DNA from: a virus
Direction: 5' to 3' (one strand)
DNA length: 42,700 nucleotides
IMG/VR virus record: IMGVR_UViG_3300034418_007037
Location: 1-42,700 of that record
The notes under the pieces are model-generated. The model saw only the letters and a program-made list of their open reading frames with translations, was not told where the DNA came from and made no database searches. How positions within the stretch are numbered: the stretch's first letter is position 1; each line of letters opens with the position of its first letter. Position numbers and translations under genes: made by a program. This document shows positions 34,130 through 41,183 of this stretch, one piece after another.

Positions 34130-34276
34130 ATGAAAATCAAAAACCTAAAAATTTCAGAAAAACACCATACATTATTAAAGAGTTACTGTAATAGGAAAGG
34201 ACTTAAAATGTATAAGTTTATTGAAAAAATTATAGAGGATACCTGTAAAGATGTAACAGATATCTACGGGGAGTAA
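34130..34276 (+). CDS. Small ribbon-helix-helix-like protein (48 aa)
   Basis: A plus-strand frame begins MKIKNLKISEKHHTLLKSYC and continues NRKGLKMYKFIEKIIEDTCK to TAA at 34276. The layout, a short beta strand (KIKNLKIS), helix, turn (RKGLK) and second helix (MYKFIEKII), fits Arc/MetJ-type ribbon-helix-helix DNA-binding proteins. Such proteins dimerise and often repress transcription. It lies alone on the plus strand between the sheath promoter region and the tail completion operon, ending one base from the opposing gene's stop. Whether it regulates these divergent and convergent genes is a guess. Confidence 0.6.
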   Translation: MKIKNLKISEKHHTLLKSYCNRKGLKMYKFIEKIIEDTCKDVTDIYGE

Positions 34277-35326
34277 TTAAGTACTATATGGAATGTGAGC
34301 GTTGGAACGTATTATAGACTCCTTAGAAGAATCAATTTTTACAACGTCTATTCTTATCGTATCGTTAGTATTAATTTCAATTGAAGATAAATCGTCTCCC
34401 ATATAATTGTTGTTTATATATATCGAGTATTCGTCAACATTAATAGTGTCTAAAAATGTGAGGTCTATTTTATATGGATAGACTTCGGATAAAGTAGTGA
34501 TACCAGTTAAAAATAAAATGTCTAAATCAAAATTTTGTGGATTAGGAGGTTGTTTTTTTGCTCTTCTTGATTTTGTATCCGTACCTACTTCATATAAAGT
34601 AAGAGCTCTTGTAATTGCAGGAATTACTTCAAACTCCTCTTCATCAATTAAAAATCCTAACATTGTAAAAGTGTAATTTTGGATATAGTATTTTCTTTTT
34701 TCAATATCTAATACAGATTCGTCTGAAATACTGTCCAAAATAATTGGTACATAATGTCCTTTTACAAAAGTATAAGCTTGTCGTGACGAAAATTTTTGTA
34801 GAACAAGTTTATTAAACTCGTTCAGATGCCTCATTTTAGTACAAAATATTTTTACGTTATATGTAATATCTACAGGTACAGGTTGTGGTATTTTATATAT
34901 GTCCATACCTTTTCTCTGTCCATCCCACGTAGGAACTTTTGCATAATAGAATTGTTTTCTATTGGGAATAGTATATTGAAGTGATGGGTTTGAACCATAT
35001 TTAACTTCGGGTTGTCTTACTGTGGCAATAAATGGCGGTTTTATATTCTTGTCTAAATCTTGAAATCTCCATGTTTCAGTAAACTGAGCCCAATTCTGAG
35101 TTGTAATAATTAAATCGACAGGATTTACAGTTTTACCATCCGCAACCATTTCTAAATCCTCTTTTACAAAATCTAACATTCCACGGTCTAAATCGGCATG
35201 TAAAACGCTCTTGGGTAAGTACGTACCATTTTCTTGAATATACTCAAGAAGCTGCTCCCTTCTTTCTAATAAAATTTTATCAGGAGTGATTTTTAAATCT
35301 TTTTTTATTTTTTTTGGAAACGCCAT
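34277..35326 (-). CDS. Putative tail completion / sheath stabiliser protein
   Basis: I cannot match this 349-residue protein firmly. It is soluble. Residues about 90-250 include IPNRKQFYYAKVPTWDGQRK, VDITYNVKIFCTKMRHLNEF and NKLVLQKFSSRQAYTFVKGH, followed by EKRKYYIQNYTFTMLGFLIDEEEFEV. This stretch looks like a conserved tail-terminator-type fold found beside neck genes in T4-like phages, the position of T4 gp15 or gp3. Residues about 275-349 look like a separate beta domain (SIYINNNYMGDDLSSIEINT). It is the last gene of a coupled unit; its ATG overlaps the upstream stop by one base. Confidence 0.6.
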   Translation of the reverse strand: MAFPKKIKKDLKITPDKILLERREQLLEYIQENGTYLPKSVLHADLDRGMLDFVKEDLEMVADGKTVNPVDLIITTQNWAQFTETWRFQDLDKNIKPPFIATVRQPEVKYGSNPSLQYTIPNRKQFYYAKVPTWDGQRKGMDIYKIPQPVPVDITYNVKIFCTKMRHLNEFNKLVLQKFSSRQAYTFVKGHYVPIILDSISDESVLDIEKRKYYIQNYTFTMLGFLIDEEEFEVIPAITRALTLYEVGTDTKSRRAKKQPPNPQNFDLDILFLTGITTLSEVYPYKIDLTFLDTINVDEYSIYINNNYMGDDLSSIEINTNDTIRIDVVKIDSSKESIIRSNAHIPYST

Positions 35327-35790
35327 TAATCTACAATTTCATTAATATGGAATATTTTATTTTTTGTATTAATCATGTCGATTTCATTCGCATTATATAT
35401 TGGTTCTTCACTGTCCTTTCTTACAAAAGAATCGTACTTATGTGGATTATAAGTTATTACTTTGTTATTTGTTTCGGGAGGCATGTTTTCACACGGCCAT
35501 TGACAGTAATCAAGTAAAGTTCCGATAACAAAAGCATGAACATTTTTTCTCATCTCCTTTCTTACTCTTTCTCTACCTCCTTCTCTAACTCTAAACTCAA
35601 CATCTTTTAATTTAACATAATCCGCGTATAATATAATTCTACCATCATACTGTACTGAAAATGTTTTTTTATGTAAATTATAGTAAACCATAACTTTAAG
35701 ACCGATTGGGTTAGTTAAGTCTTCTTGCTCGACGACTAAACCCATACGAGATTTTATTGTATTTAGTTCTTTTATAAGTTTCTTTTTCAT
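35326..35790 (-). CDS. Unknown protein with capsid-targeting-like leader
   Basis: This is a 154-residue protein of unknown function. Residues 1-21 (MKKKLIKELNTIKSRMGLVV-E) form a basic amphipathic leader ending Val-Val-Glu-Gln, resembling the leaders of the HAD, SOD and acidic coiled-coil proteins. The body has LKVMVYYNLHKKTFSVQYDG, then LKDVEFRVREGGRERVRKEM and RKNVHAFVIGTLLDY: a beta-rich, basic domain with several conserved-looking Arg. It may bind nucleic acid. The start overlaps the upstream neck-type gene by four bases (ATGA) and the stop overlaps the downstream gene by one base. Confidence 0.7.
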   Translation of the reverse strand: MKKKLIKELNTIKSRMGLVVEQEDLTNPIGLKVMVYYNLHKKTFSVQYDGRIILYADYVKLKDVEFRVREGGRERVRKEMRKNVHAFVIGTLLDYCQWPCENMPPETNNKVITYNPHKYDSFVRKDSEEPIYNANEIDMINTKNKIFHINEIVD

Positions 35791-36305
35791 AATCCTCTAA
35801 ATTCATTATCATTAACAGGTGACGCCACAATACTACGATAAAACGGTTTGTATCCACCATAAGTATGTTTATTATCACTAACAACCCTACCGTCATTAAC
35901 AACTGAGTAATATCTTACTCTCGACTCAGTCTCGTAATACCCGATATAATCACCGTATTCTATTTCAATACCTAAATCATCTAAAGTGTCTTGATAGACA
36001 CCAACCTTTAAATTACCTGGCTCCATTTGTGACATACTACTCTGACCGTAATTTTGGTTTTCGGGTTGCTCTACCTGAACATAACCCCTAAACTCAACAG
36101 GAGGATGGAATTTTATACCGTCTTCCACAGTTTCACCATATACATCATCAGTTTTAGTTTTTTGTCTATCTACCCTATAAAGAACGAGTCTAAAATTCAT
36201 ATCACCCTCGAGCCATTCACGACCCATAGCGATATCTAACTCGAAGTCTTCGGCACCAAAAAATTTTTCTAATCTTGTAATAGGTATCTTTCTTCTACTC
36301 ATCAT
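35787..36305 (-). CDS. Putative neck / head completion protein
   Basis: The 172-residue protein heads the coupled unit with the two genes downstream. Its start reads ITRLEKFFGAEDFELDIAMG, then REWLEGDMNFRLVLYRVDRQ and KTKTDDVYGE; later PVEFRGYVQVEQPENQNYG and YGDYIGYYETESRVRYYSVV. The beta-rich pattern with 'vDR..t.tDDvYGE' fits small neck or head-closure proteins in T4-like phages, but I cannot equate it with T4 gp14 with confidence. A TATTTATC box lies one base before the ATG, too close for a normal promoter. It is divergent from the SNF2 helicase gene, with only 18 bases between them. Confidence 0.65.
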   Translation of the reverse strand: MMSRRKIPITRLEKFFGAEDFELDIAMGREWLEGDMNFRLVLYRVDRQKTKTDDVYGETVEDGIKFHPPVEFRGYVQVEQPENQNYGQSSMSQMEPGNLKVGVYQDTLDDLGIEIEYGDYIGYYETESRVRYYSVVNDGRVVSDNKHTYGGYKPFYRSIVASPVNDNEFRGL

Positions 36306-36323
36306 TGATAAATATTCAGTTAT

Positions 36324-38108
36324 TTGTTATATTTAACTGTATTTACTTACTCATTGGAAAATAAAACTCTGAATAACTTACCTGAGGTTAGGGCTCTGCG
36401 TACTCTTGAGGATTACAGCGGATATAATAACTATATCCTAAATCTTCAATCAAAAATGAAAAAGTTTAATCATTTTAAATTAACGAGAGCTCAAGCGGAC
36501 TATATATTAAAATTTCACGAAAGAACACCTAAGATTGCGAGAAGGTGGGTTGAATTAGATAGTTATTTCGCCCAAAAATTAATGGATGATAAACTTCTAA
36601 CTAAAAAACCTGAAAAAATCTATATAGAAAAACTTTTAGTAGAAAAAGAAAAATCGTTTCATATATGGGGAAAACTATTTGAGTCGCAAGAACTATCAGA
36701 CATATGGCTACCAAAGGTTGCGTTACAAAAAAATAGACAAAGAGAGGTAAACATAGACTATGAAAAATATTCTCACAGACCACCACTATCTCACCAAAAA
36801 GAAGCTATAGAAAAATTAGTAGGTAATGACAAATATATCTTAGCGGATGATATGGGTCTTGGTAAGACAACGTCCACAGTAATAGCAAGTTTAGAAAGTG
36901 ATATAGAAAAAGTTTTAATTATTTGTCCCGCATCTCTAAAGATTAATTGGCAAAGAGAAATAGAAAATTACACAGATAAAGAAATCTCAATTATAGAAGG
37001 TAAGAAATGGGAGCCGTCAGATTATACAATAATAAACTATGACATCCTTAAAAACTTTCACGACCCAAAACACCCCGATAAATCAGATATCCTTAACTAT
37101 GGATTTGATTTAGTTGTTATGGATGAGGCACATTACATTCAAAACGTAAAAGCTGCAAGAACAAAAATTGCAAACAATATAGTAAAAAAAGTGGGAAGGG
37201 TATGGCTCCTTACGGGGACACCGATGACCTCTCGGCCAATGAATTATTATAATCTTTTAGATTTAGTAGATTCTCCCGTTGCAGATAATTGGATGGCTTA
37301 TGCTATAAGATATTGTGCGGGGTACCAATTTAGTGTAGGAGCAAAAAAAGTATGGAATGTCTCAGGGTCATCCAATCTTGAAGAGCTGAGAGACCGAACA
37401 AAACCGCAGGTTTTGAGAAGGTTGAAGGAAGATATTTTAGATTTGCCCGAAAAAATTATTACTCCTGTTTATCTAAAGTTAAAATCTAAAGAGTATGAAA
37501 AATTAATGGGGGAATATTATGATTGGTATAATTCGTCGGAGGAGTCCACTTCACTTACAATACAGTTTTCTAAACTTATGAAAGTTCGACAAGTAATCGC
37601 AGAAAGTAAAATAAAAAACACAATAGAAGTCGCTCAAAACATTATAGACCAAGGAAAAAAAGTAATAATTTTTACCAATTTTACAGACACTTTAAATAAA
37701 ATAACTGAACATTTTGGTAAATCTGCAGTTAAGCTTGATGGTAAAATGTCTAAACCACAAAGACAACATTCGGTAGACGAATTTCAAAACAATGAAAAAA
37801 TTACAGTGTTTGTGGGTAATTTAAAAGCTGCAGGTGTGGGTATAACATTAACATCCGCTGAGGCGGTAATTATGAACGATTTATCTTTTGTTCCGTCAGA
37901 CCACTCACAAGCAGAAGACAGAGCGTATAGATATGGACAAAAATTTTCAGTATCGGTTTATTACCCTATTTTTGAAAATACCATTGAGGGTATTATATAT
38001 AACATACTCAACAAAAAGAAAAATATTTTTGAGACCGTTATGGGTGATAATGAAGGAAAGGGTGATGTTATGGAGGAAATACTGAGTATGATTTCTCAAA
38101 AAAGGTGA
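36324..38108 (+). CDS. SNF2-type helicase / translocase (UvsW-like role possible)
   Basis: The 594-residue superfamily 2 ATPase has complete SNF2 motifs. Motif I is DDMGLGKTT (about residues 176-184), motif II is Asp267-Glu-Ala-His270, motif III is Thr297-Gly-Thr-Pro300, and motif VI is QAEDRAYRYGQ (529-539). SNF2 proteins translocate on duplex DNA; this one may remodel forks or R-loops, as UvsW does in T4, though UvsW is not SNF2-type. The start is uncertain: the open frame begins with TTG at 36324, with TTG at 36354 and ATG at 36456 as alternatives. Residues between these look coding (LPEVRALRTLEDYSGYNNY). It opens the plus-strand unit and ends 40 bases before the SOD fusion gene. Confidence 0.85.
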   Translation: MLYLTVFTYSLENKTLNNLPEVRALRTLEDYSGYNNYILNLQSKMKKFNHFKLTRAQADYILKFHERTPKIARRWVELDSYFAQKLMDDKLLTKKPEKIYIEKLLVEKEKSFHIWGKLFESQELSDIWLPKVALQKNRQREVNIDYEKYSHRPPLSHQKEAIEKLVGNDKYILADDMGLGKTTSTVIASLESDIEKVLIICPASLKINWQREIENYTDKEISIIEGKKWEPSDYTIINYDILKNFHDPKHPDKSDILNYGFDLVVMDEAHYIQNVKAARTKIANNIVKKVGRVWLLTGTPMTSRPMNYYNLLDLVDSPVADNWMAYAIRYCAGYQFSVGAKKVWNVSGSSNLEELRDRTKPQVLRRLKEDILDLPEKIITPVYLKLKSKEYEKLMGEYYDWYNSSEESTSLTIQFSKLMKVRQVIAESKIKNTIEVAQNIIDQGKKVIIFTNFTDTLNKITEHFGKSAVKLDGKMSKPQRQHSVDEFQNNEKITVFVGNLKAAGVGITLTSAEAVIMNDLSFVPSDHSQAEDRAYRYGQKFSVSVYYPIFENTIEGIIYNILNKKKNIFETVMGDNEGKGDVMEEILSMISQKR

Positions 38109-38127
38109 ATTATTCTATGTTCCGCGT

Positions 38128-38135
38128 TATTTATA
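38128..38135 (+). promoter_or_regulatory. Putative phage late promoter box (TATTTATA), plus strand
   Basis: The plus strand reads TATTTATA, GATAAAATAAATC, ATG of the SOD fusion gene (13 bases). It shows the box keeps the sense-strand orientation on the other strand too. Confidence 0.5.
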
Positions 38136-38148
38136 GATAAAATAAATC

Positions 38149-39708
38149 ATGGGAACTAGTACAAAATTACAAAAGATATTAGATTTAGAAAACCGTATAA
38201 TTACCGAAAAAATAGGTAATAAGTTACCCAAACAAATATTACAAGAAATGAAAAAAATAGGAATCGAAAGATTACCCTATTCTTATTCAGCCGTAGAACG
38301 TTTTATAGATAAAGAAACTATGAATGTTCATTACAACAAACACTACAAAGGTTATGTTGAAAAACTTAACAAAGCAATTAAAAATAAGAAGGGTAAAGAT
38401 AAGAGTTTAGAAGAAATAATCAAAACGATATCTCGTTTTGATAGAGGGATAAAAGATAACGCGGGAGGTGCTTTTAACCACGCTCTGTTTTGGAAAATGT
38501 TAAGTCCAAAAAAACAAAGATGTTCAGGAGACATATACGAAAAAATTATTAAAGAGTTTAAAACATTTAACAACTTTAAAACCCAATTTGAGTCTGTCGC
38601 GCAAAAAAGGTTTGGTTCAGGATGGGTATGGTTAGTTTTAACCAAAAACGATAGACTTAAAATCATGTCAACAGCCAATCAAGATAATCCATTAATGAAT
38701 ACTGTAAGAGGTGGTGGATTCCCTTTATTAGGATTAGATTTATGGGAACATTCTTATTACTTAAAGTATAGAAATAAAAAAGACGATTACATTAAAAATT
38801 TCTGGTCTGTGGTAAATTGGTCTTTTGTAAATGAATTATTACAGAGTCAAAATAAAGAAAGTTTAAATGAATCAATCAAACCGAAAGAACTATTGATTGA
38901 AAGTGAGAGTACGGGATGTTCATCAAGACAAGTAAGAGATACTATTGATTTATTTAATCGTAATCCAAGGATTAAGTGGTCATACCGAAAAGCAATCGAC
39001 GAAATATTCAAAGAGATTTTTAAAGACTACTGGAGGGAAAAACAGGGTGACCAACTATCAGGAATATATGATTTTGAATATCAAGGAATAAAAGAGCCTG
39101 GTCGTTCAGTGTTAAATAAAATTAATACGAATGCATCGACCTTTTGTATTTTACAAAACGATATGAATAAGGTGCTCAAGTATTCTGGTTTTACCCCAAT
39201 AAACTTTAAGAATAAAAATGAGGCACAACAAATTCAAGAAGTATATCGATTTATAAGATATATAAGACAATTTAAAGATAGGTTGTTTGCTCACGCATCT
39301 AAGACATTTACAAACATGTATCAAACCGTTGACCGAAGAAATCGACAGGGTGATAAAACAGAACAAAGCTCTGTAAAAAAATTACAAAAGATTTTTGGTG
39401 ACGGAAACGTAAAACAAGTCGGTGAGTTAGGAAGTGTTGAGGATGCTATAGGAGGTGTAGATGCGGTTGTTAGAACTAAAGATGGTGATAAGACCGCACA
39501 AATAAAACCATTTAAGTATTATAAAGAATCTGACGGAAAAATAACTATGGTCGGTACAGGTGTCATAAAACAATATGATACCGATTTAATGATTTTTCAT
39601 CACGATAAAAAAGGTGTAATGGTATTTGATAATTCAGATACTGAGATTGTTAACGGTCAATATGTGTTCGACAGGTCAAAACTATACGATAAAAGAGGAA
39701 TTGTGTAA
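38149..39708 (+). CDS. Mn-type superoxide dismutase fused to a PD-(D/E)XK-like domain
   Basis: The 519-residue protein has two parts. Residues about 40-232 are a complete Fe/Mn superoxide dismutase, converting superoxide to hydrogen peroxide and oxygen. Metal ligands are His61, His111, Asp197 and His201, with second-shell His65 and Tyr69; PLLGLDLWEHSYYLKYRNKK is nearly identical to E. coli SodA. AGG at 106-107 and Gln178 (TANQDNPLM) are Mn-type marks. Residues about 252-519 are unlike SOD; E426, D438, Q451 and K453 (GGVDAVV, then TAQIKPF) fit a PD-(D/E)XK nuclease core. Hydrophobic-x-Glu sites occur at I18-T-E20 and L249-I-E251|S, the second at the domain junction, so the prohead protease could trim and split it. 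A TATTTATA box precedes it. Confidence 0.9.
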   Translation: MGTSTKLQKILDLENRIITEKIGNKLPKQILQEMKKIGIERLPYSYSAVERFIDKETMNVHYNKHYKGYVEKLNKAIKNKKGKDKSLEEIIKTISRFDRGIKDNAGGAFNHALFWKMLSPKKQRCSGDIYEKIIKEFKTFNNFKTQFESVAQKRFGSGWVWLVLTKNDRLKIMSTANQDNPLMNTVRGGGFPLLGLDLWEHSYYLKYRNKKDDYIKNFWSVVNWSFVNELLQSQNKESLNESIKPKELLIESESTGCSSRQVRDTIDLFNRNPRIKWSYRKAIDEIFKEIFKDYWREKQGDQLSGIYDFEYQGIKEPGRSVLNKINTNASTFCILQNDMNKVLKYSGFTPINFKNKNEAQQIQEVYRFIRYIRQFKDRLFAHASKTFTNMYQTVDRRNRQGDKTEQSSVKKLQKIFGDGNVKQVGELGSVEDAIGGVDAVVRTKDGDKTAQIKPFKYYKESDGKITMVGTGVIKQYDTDLMIFHHDKKGVMVFDNSDTEIVNGQYVFDRSKLYDKRGIV

Positions 39709-39715
39709 CCATAGA

Positions 39716-39723
39716 TATTTATA
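39716..39723 (+). promoter_or_regulatory. Putative phage late promoter box (TATTTATA), plus strand
   Basis: The plus strand reads GATATTTATA, AAAAAAGAACTCA, ATG of the neck gene: 13 bases from the end of the 8-mer to the start codon. Confidence 0.55.
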
Positions 39724-39736
39724 AAAAAAGAACTCA

Positions 39737-40849
39737 ATGTCTGTAATAACTGAACCACAAAGAAGTAAACTATTTACAAGAATAAAACATCTGTTAGGCG
39801 CACCCATAAGAGGGGTTGAAATAACAGATGAAATGATGGATTCTCTTTTAGAATTATCGATTCAAGATTATGCTCAATACGTTAACGATTGGTTAATAGA
39901 GGCTCAATGGACTTCTCTTTACGGTCTTAACTTAGACGAACAATCTTTAACTAGAGCATTTATTACAAGAAGTTTAGATTGGGAAACTCAGTACACATAC
40001 GCGTATTCTAAAATTGTAGGATTACAAGCGGGAGGAGACTCCGTACTAAAAAAAGATTACATAGACCTAGTAAAAGGACAACAGATATATGAAATCCCAA
40101 AAGGGAGAGAATTAAATGAATTATTATGGTTTACACGTTCTGAGTTAGACGCGGCATATTTTGACCCATTTATGGGTGGATTTGGTGGTTTTGGGGGAAT
40201 TGGTTTAGGAGGTGCCGCAGGTTTTTCACAAATGGGCACTATGGGTAACTATTTTATAACTCCCGCCTTTGATATCTTACTAAGAATGCAAGACATTAAT
40301 ATTAAGAGAAGAATTATCTCAGGTGAATTAACTTATAGAGTCACCGCCCTTCCTGATGGTAAAAAAGCAGTACACTTAATGAATGTTCCTGGAGGTAAAT
40401 TTGATTTCGGAAATATTCAGAATAATCAATATAAAGTTTGGTATTGGTATTATGAAACAGATGATAGAGAGTCATGTTTAGCTGAAAATCCAGATATTGT
40501 TAAGTTACCATCAGATATACCTATAGATGAAATGTTATGGGACGAGTTGAATAATCCTGCACAAACGTGGGTTAGGAGATGGTTTACATCATATGTAAAA
40601 GAATCATTAGGTAGAGTTAGAGGTAAATACCAGGGTAATCTAAAAACACCCGACTCAGAAATTCAATTAGAATATGACTCATTATTAACTGAGGCTAAAG
40701 ATGAAAAATCTAAATTAGTCGAGGAGTTAACACAGAGGTTAGAAAGACTACGACCAGACAAAATGATGGAAAGACAAGCTAGTGAGGCGGAAAATCTAAA
40801 TAAATCTTTACAATACAGGGCATTCCCAAGACAATTTTATTCAATATAA
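39737..40849 (+). CDS. Neck protein, T4 gp13-like head completion
   Basis: The 370-residue protein resembles T4 gp13 (309), which forms the ring that closes the filled head and receives the tail. The N-terminal helical half reads VEITDEMMDSLLELSIQDYA and DWLIEAQWTSLYGLNL. The C-terminal part has NPAQTWVRRWFTSYVKESLG, RVRGKYQGNL and a long helix LLTEAKDEKSKLVEELTQRL, as in gp13. Residues about 143-165 are a Gly/Phe/Met-rich loop (GGFGGFGGIGLGGAAG) not expected in gp13, perhaps a flexible surface loop. It has its own TATTTATA box and is followed after one base by the small unknown gene. Confidence 0.75.
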   Translation: MSVITEPQRSKLFTRIKHLLGAPIRGVEITDEMMDSLLELSIQDYAQYVNDWLIEAQWTSLYGLNLDEQSLTRAFITRSLDWETQYTYAYSKIVGLQAGGDSVLKKDYIDLVKGQQIYEIPKGRELNELLWFTRSELDAAYFDPFMGGFGGFGGIGLGGAAGFSQMGTMGNYFITPAFDILLRMQDINIKRRIISGELTYRVTALPDGKKAVHLMNVPGGKFDFGNIQNNQYKVWYWYYETDDRESCLAENPDIVKLPSDIPIDEMLWDELNNPAQTWVRRWFTSYVKESLGRVRGKYQGNLKTPDSEIQLEYDSLLTEAKDEKSKLVEELTQRLERLRPDKMMERQASEAENLNKSLQYRAFPRQFYSI

Positions 40850-40850
40850 A

Positions 40851-41183
40851 ATGGCTATTTTTAAATCTACACCGGTAACAAAAATAATTAATGGTCTTAC
40901 CATTAAAACTTCAGAAGCGACTTTATTAAGTAATTCAGTTTATAAAACAAATGGTGAAAGTGCAATTATTGTTAAAGACTTAAAAGCATGTAGAATTGAA
41001 TTAGATTCTACAACTACAGAGAATGTAACAATAAAAGCACTTTGTGAAGTATTGGTGGTTGCGGACTACTCTATTGATGATGAATATGATGAAATACAAC
41101 TTAATTCAGGCGCGTCTGTAGAGTTAAGATTTTTAAGAGATGGGTGGTATATTATGTCATCTGATGGGTTAAAGAACTCATAA
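40851..41183 (+). CDS. Small unknown protein coupled to the neck gene
   Basis: This is a 110-residue protein of unknown function, rich in beta strands: TPVTKIINGLTIKTSEATLL, then SAIIVKDLKACRIELDSTTT, IKALCEVLVVADY and ASVELRFLRDGWYIMSSDG. It has no signal or membrane segment. The ATG lies one base after the neck gene stop (TAAAATG), so translation is coupled; a small structural, neck or decoration protein is likely by context. Its 3' end overlaps the 3' end of the opposing DNA polymerase gene by 32 bases, and no terminator hairpin is seen between them. Confidence 0.75.
   Translation: MAIFKSTPVTKIINGLTIKTSEATLLSNSVYKTNGESAIIVKDLKACRIELDSTTTENVTIKALCEVLVVADYSIDDEYDEIQLNSGASVELRFLRDGWYIMSSDGLKNS

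Noticed and set aside
36307-36314. TATTTATC box as the promoter of the neck-type gene at 36305
   Set aside because: Only one base separates it from the ATG, unlike the 13-16 bases elsewhere, so a normal promoter role for this start is doubtful.
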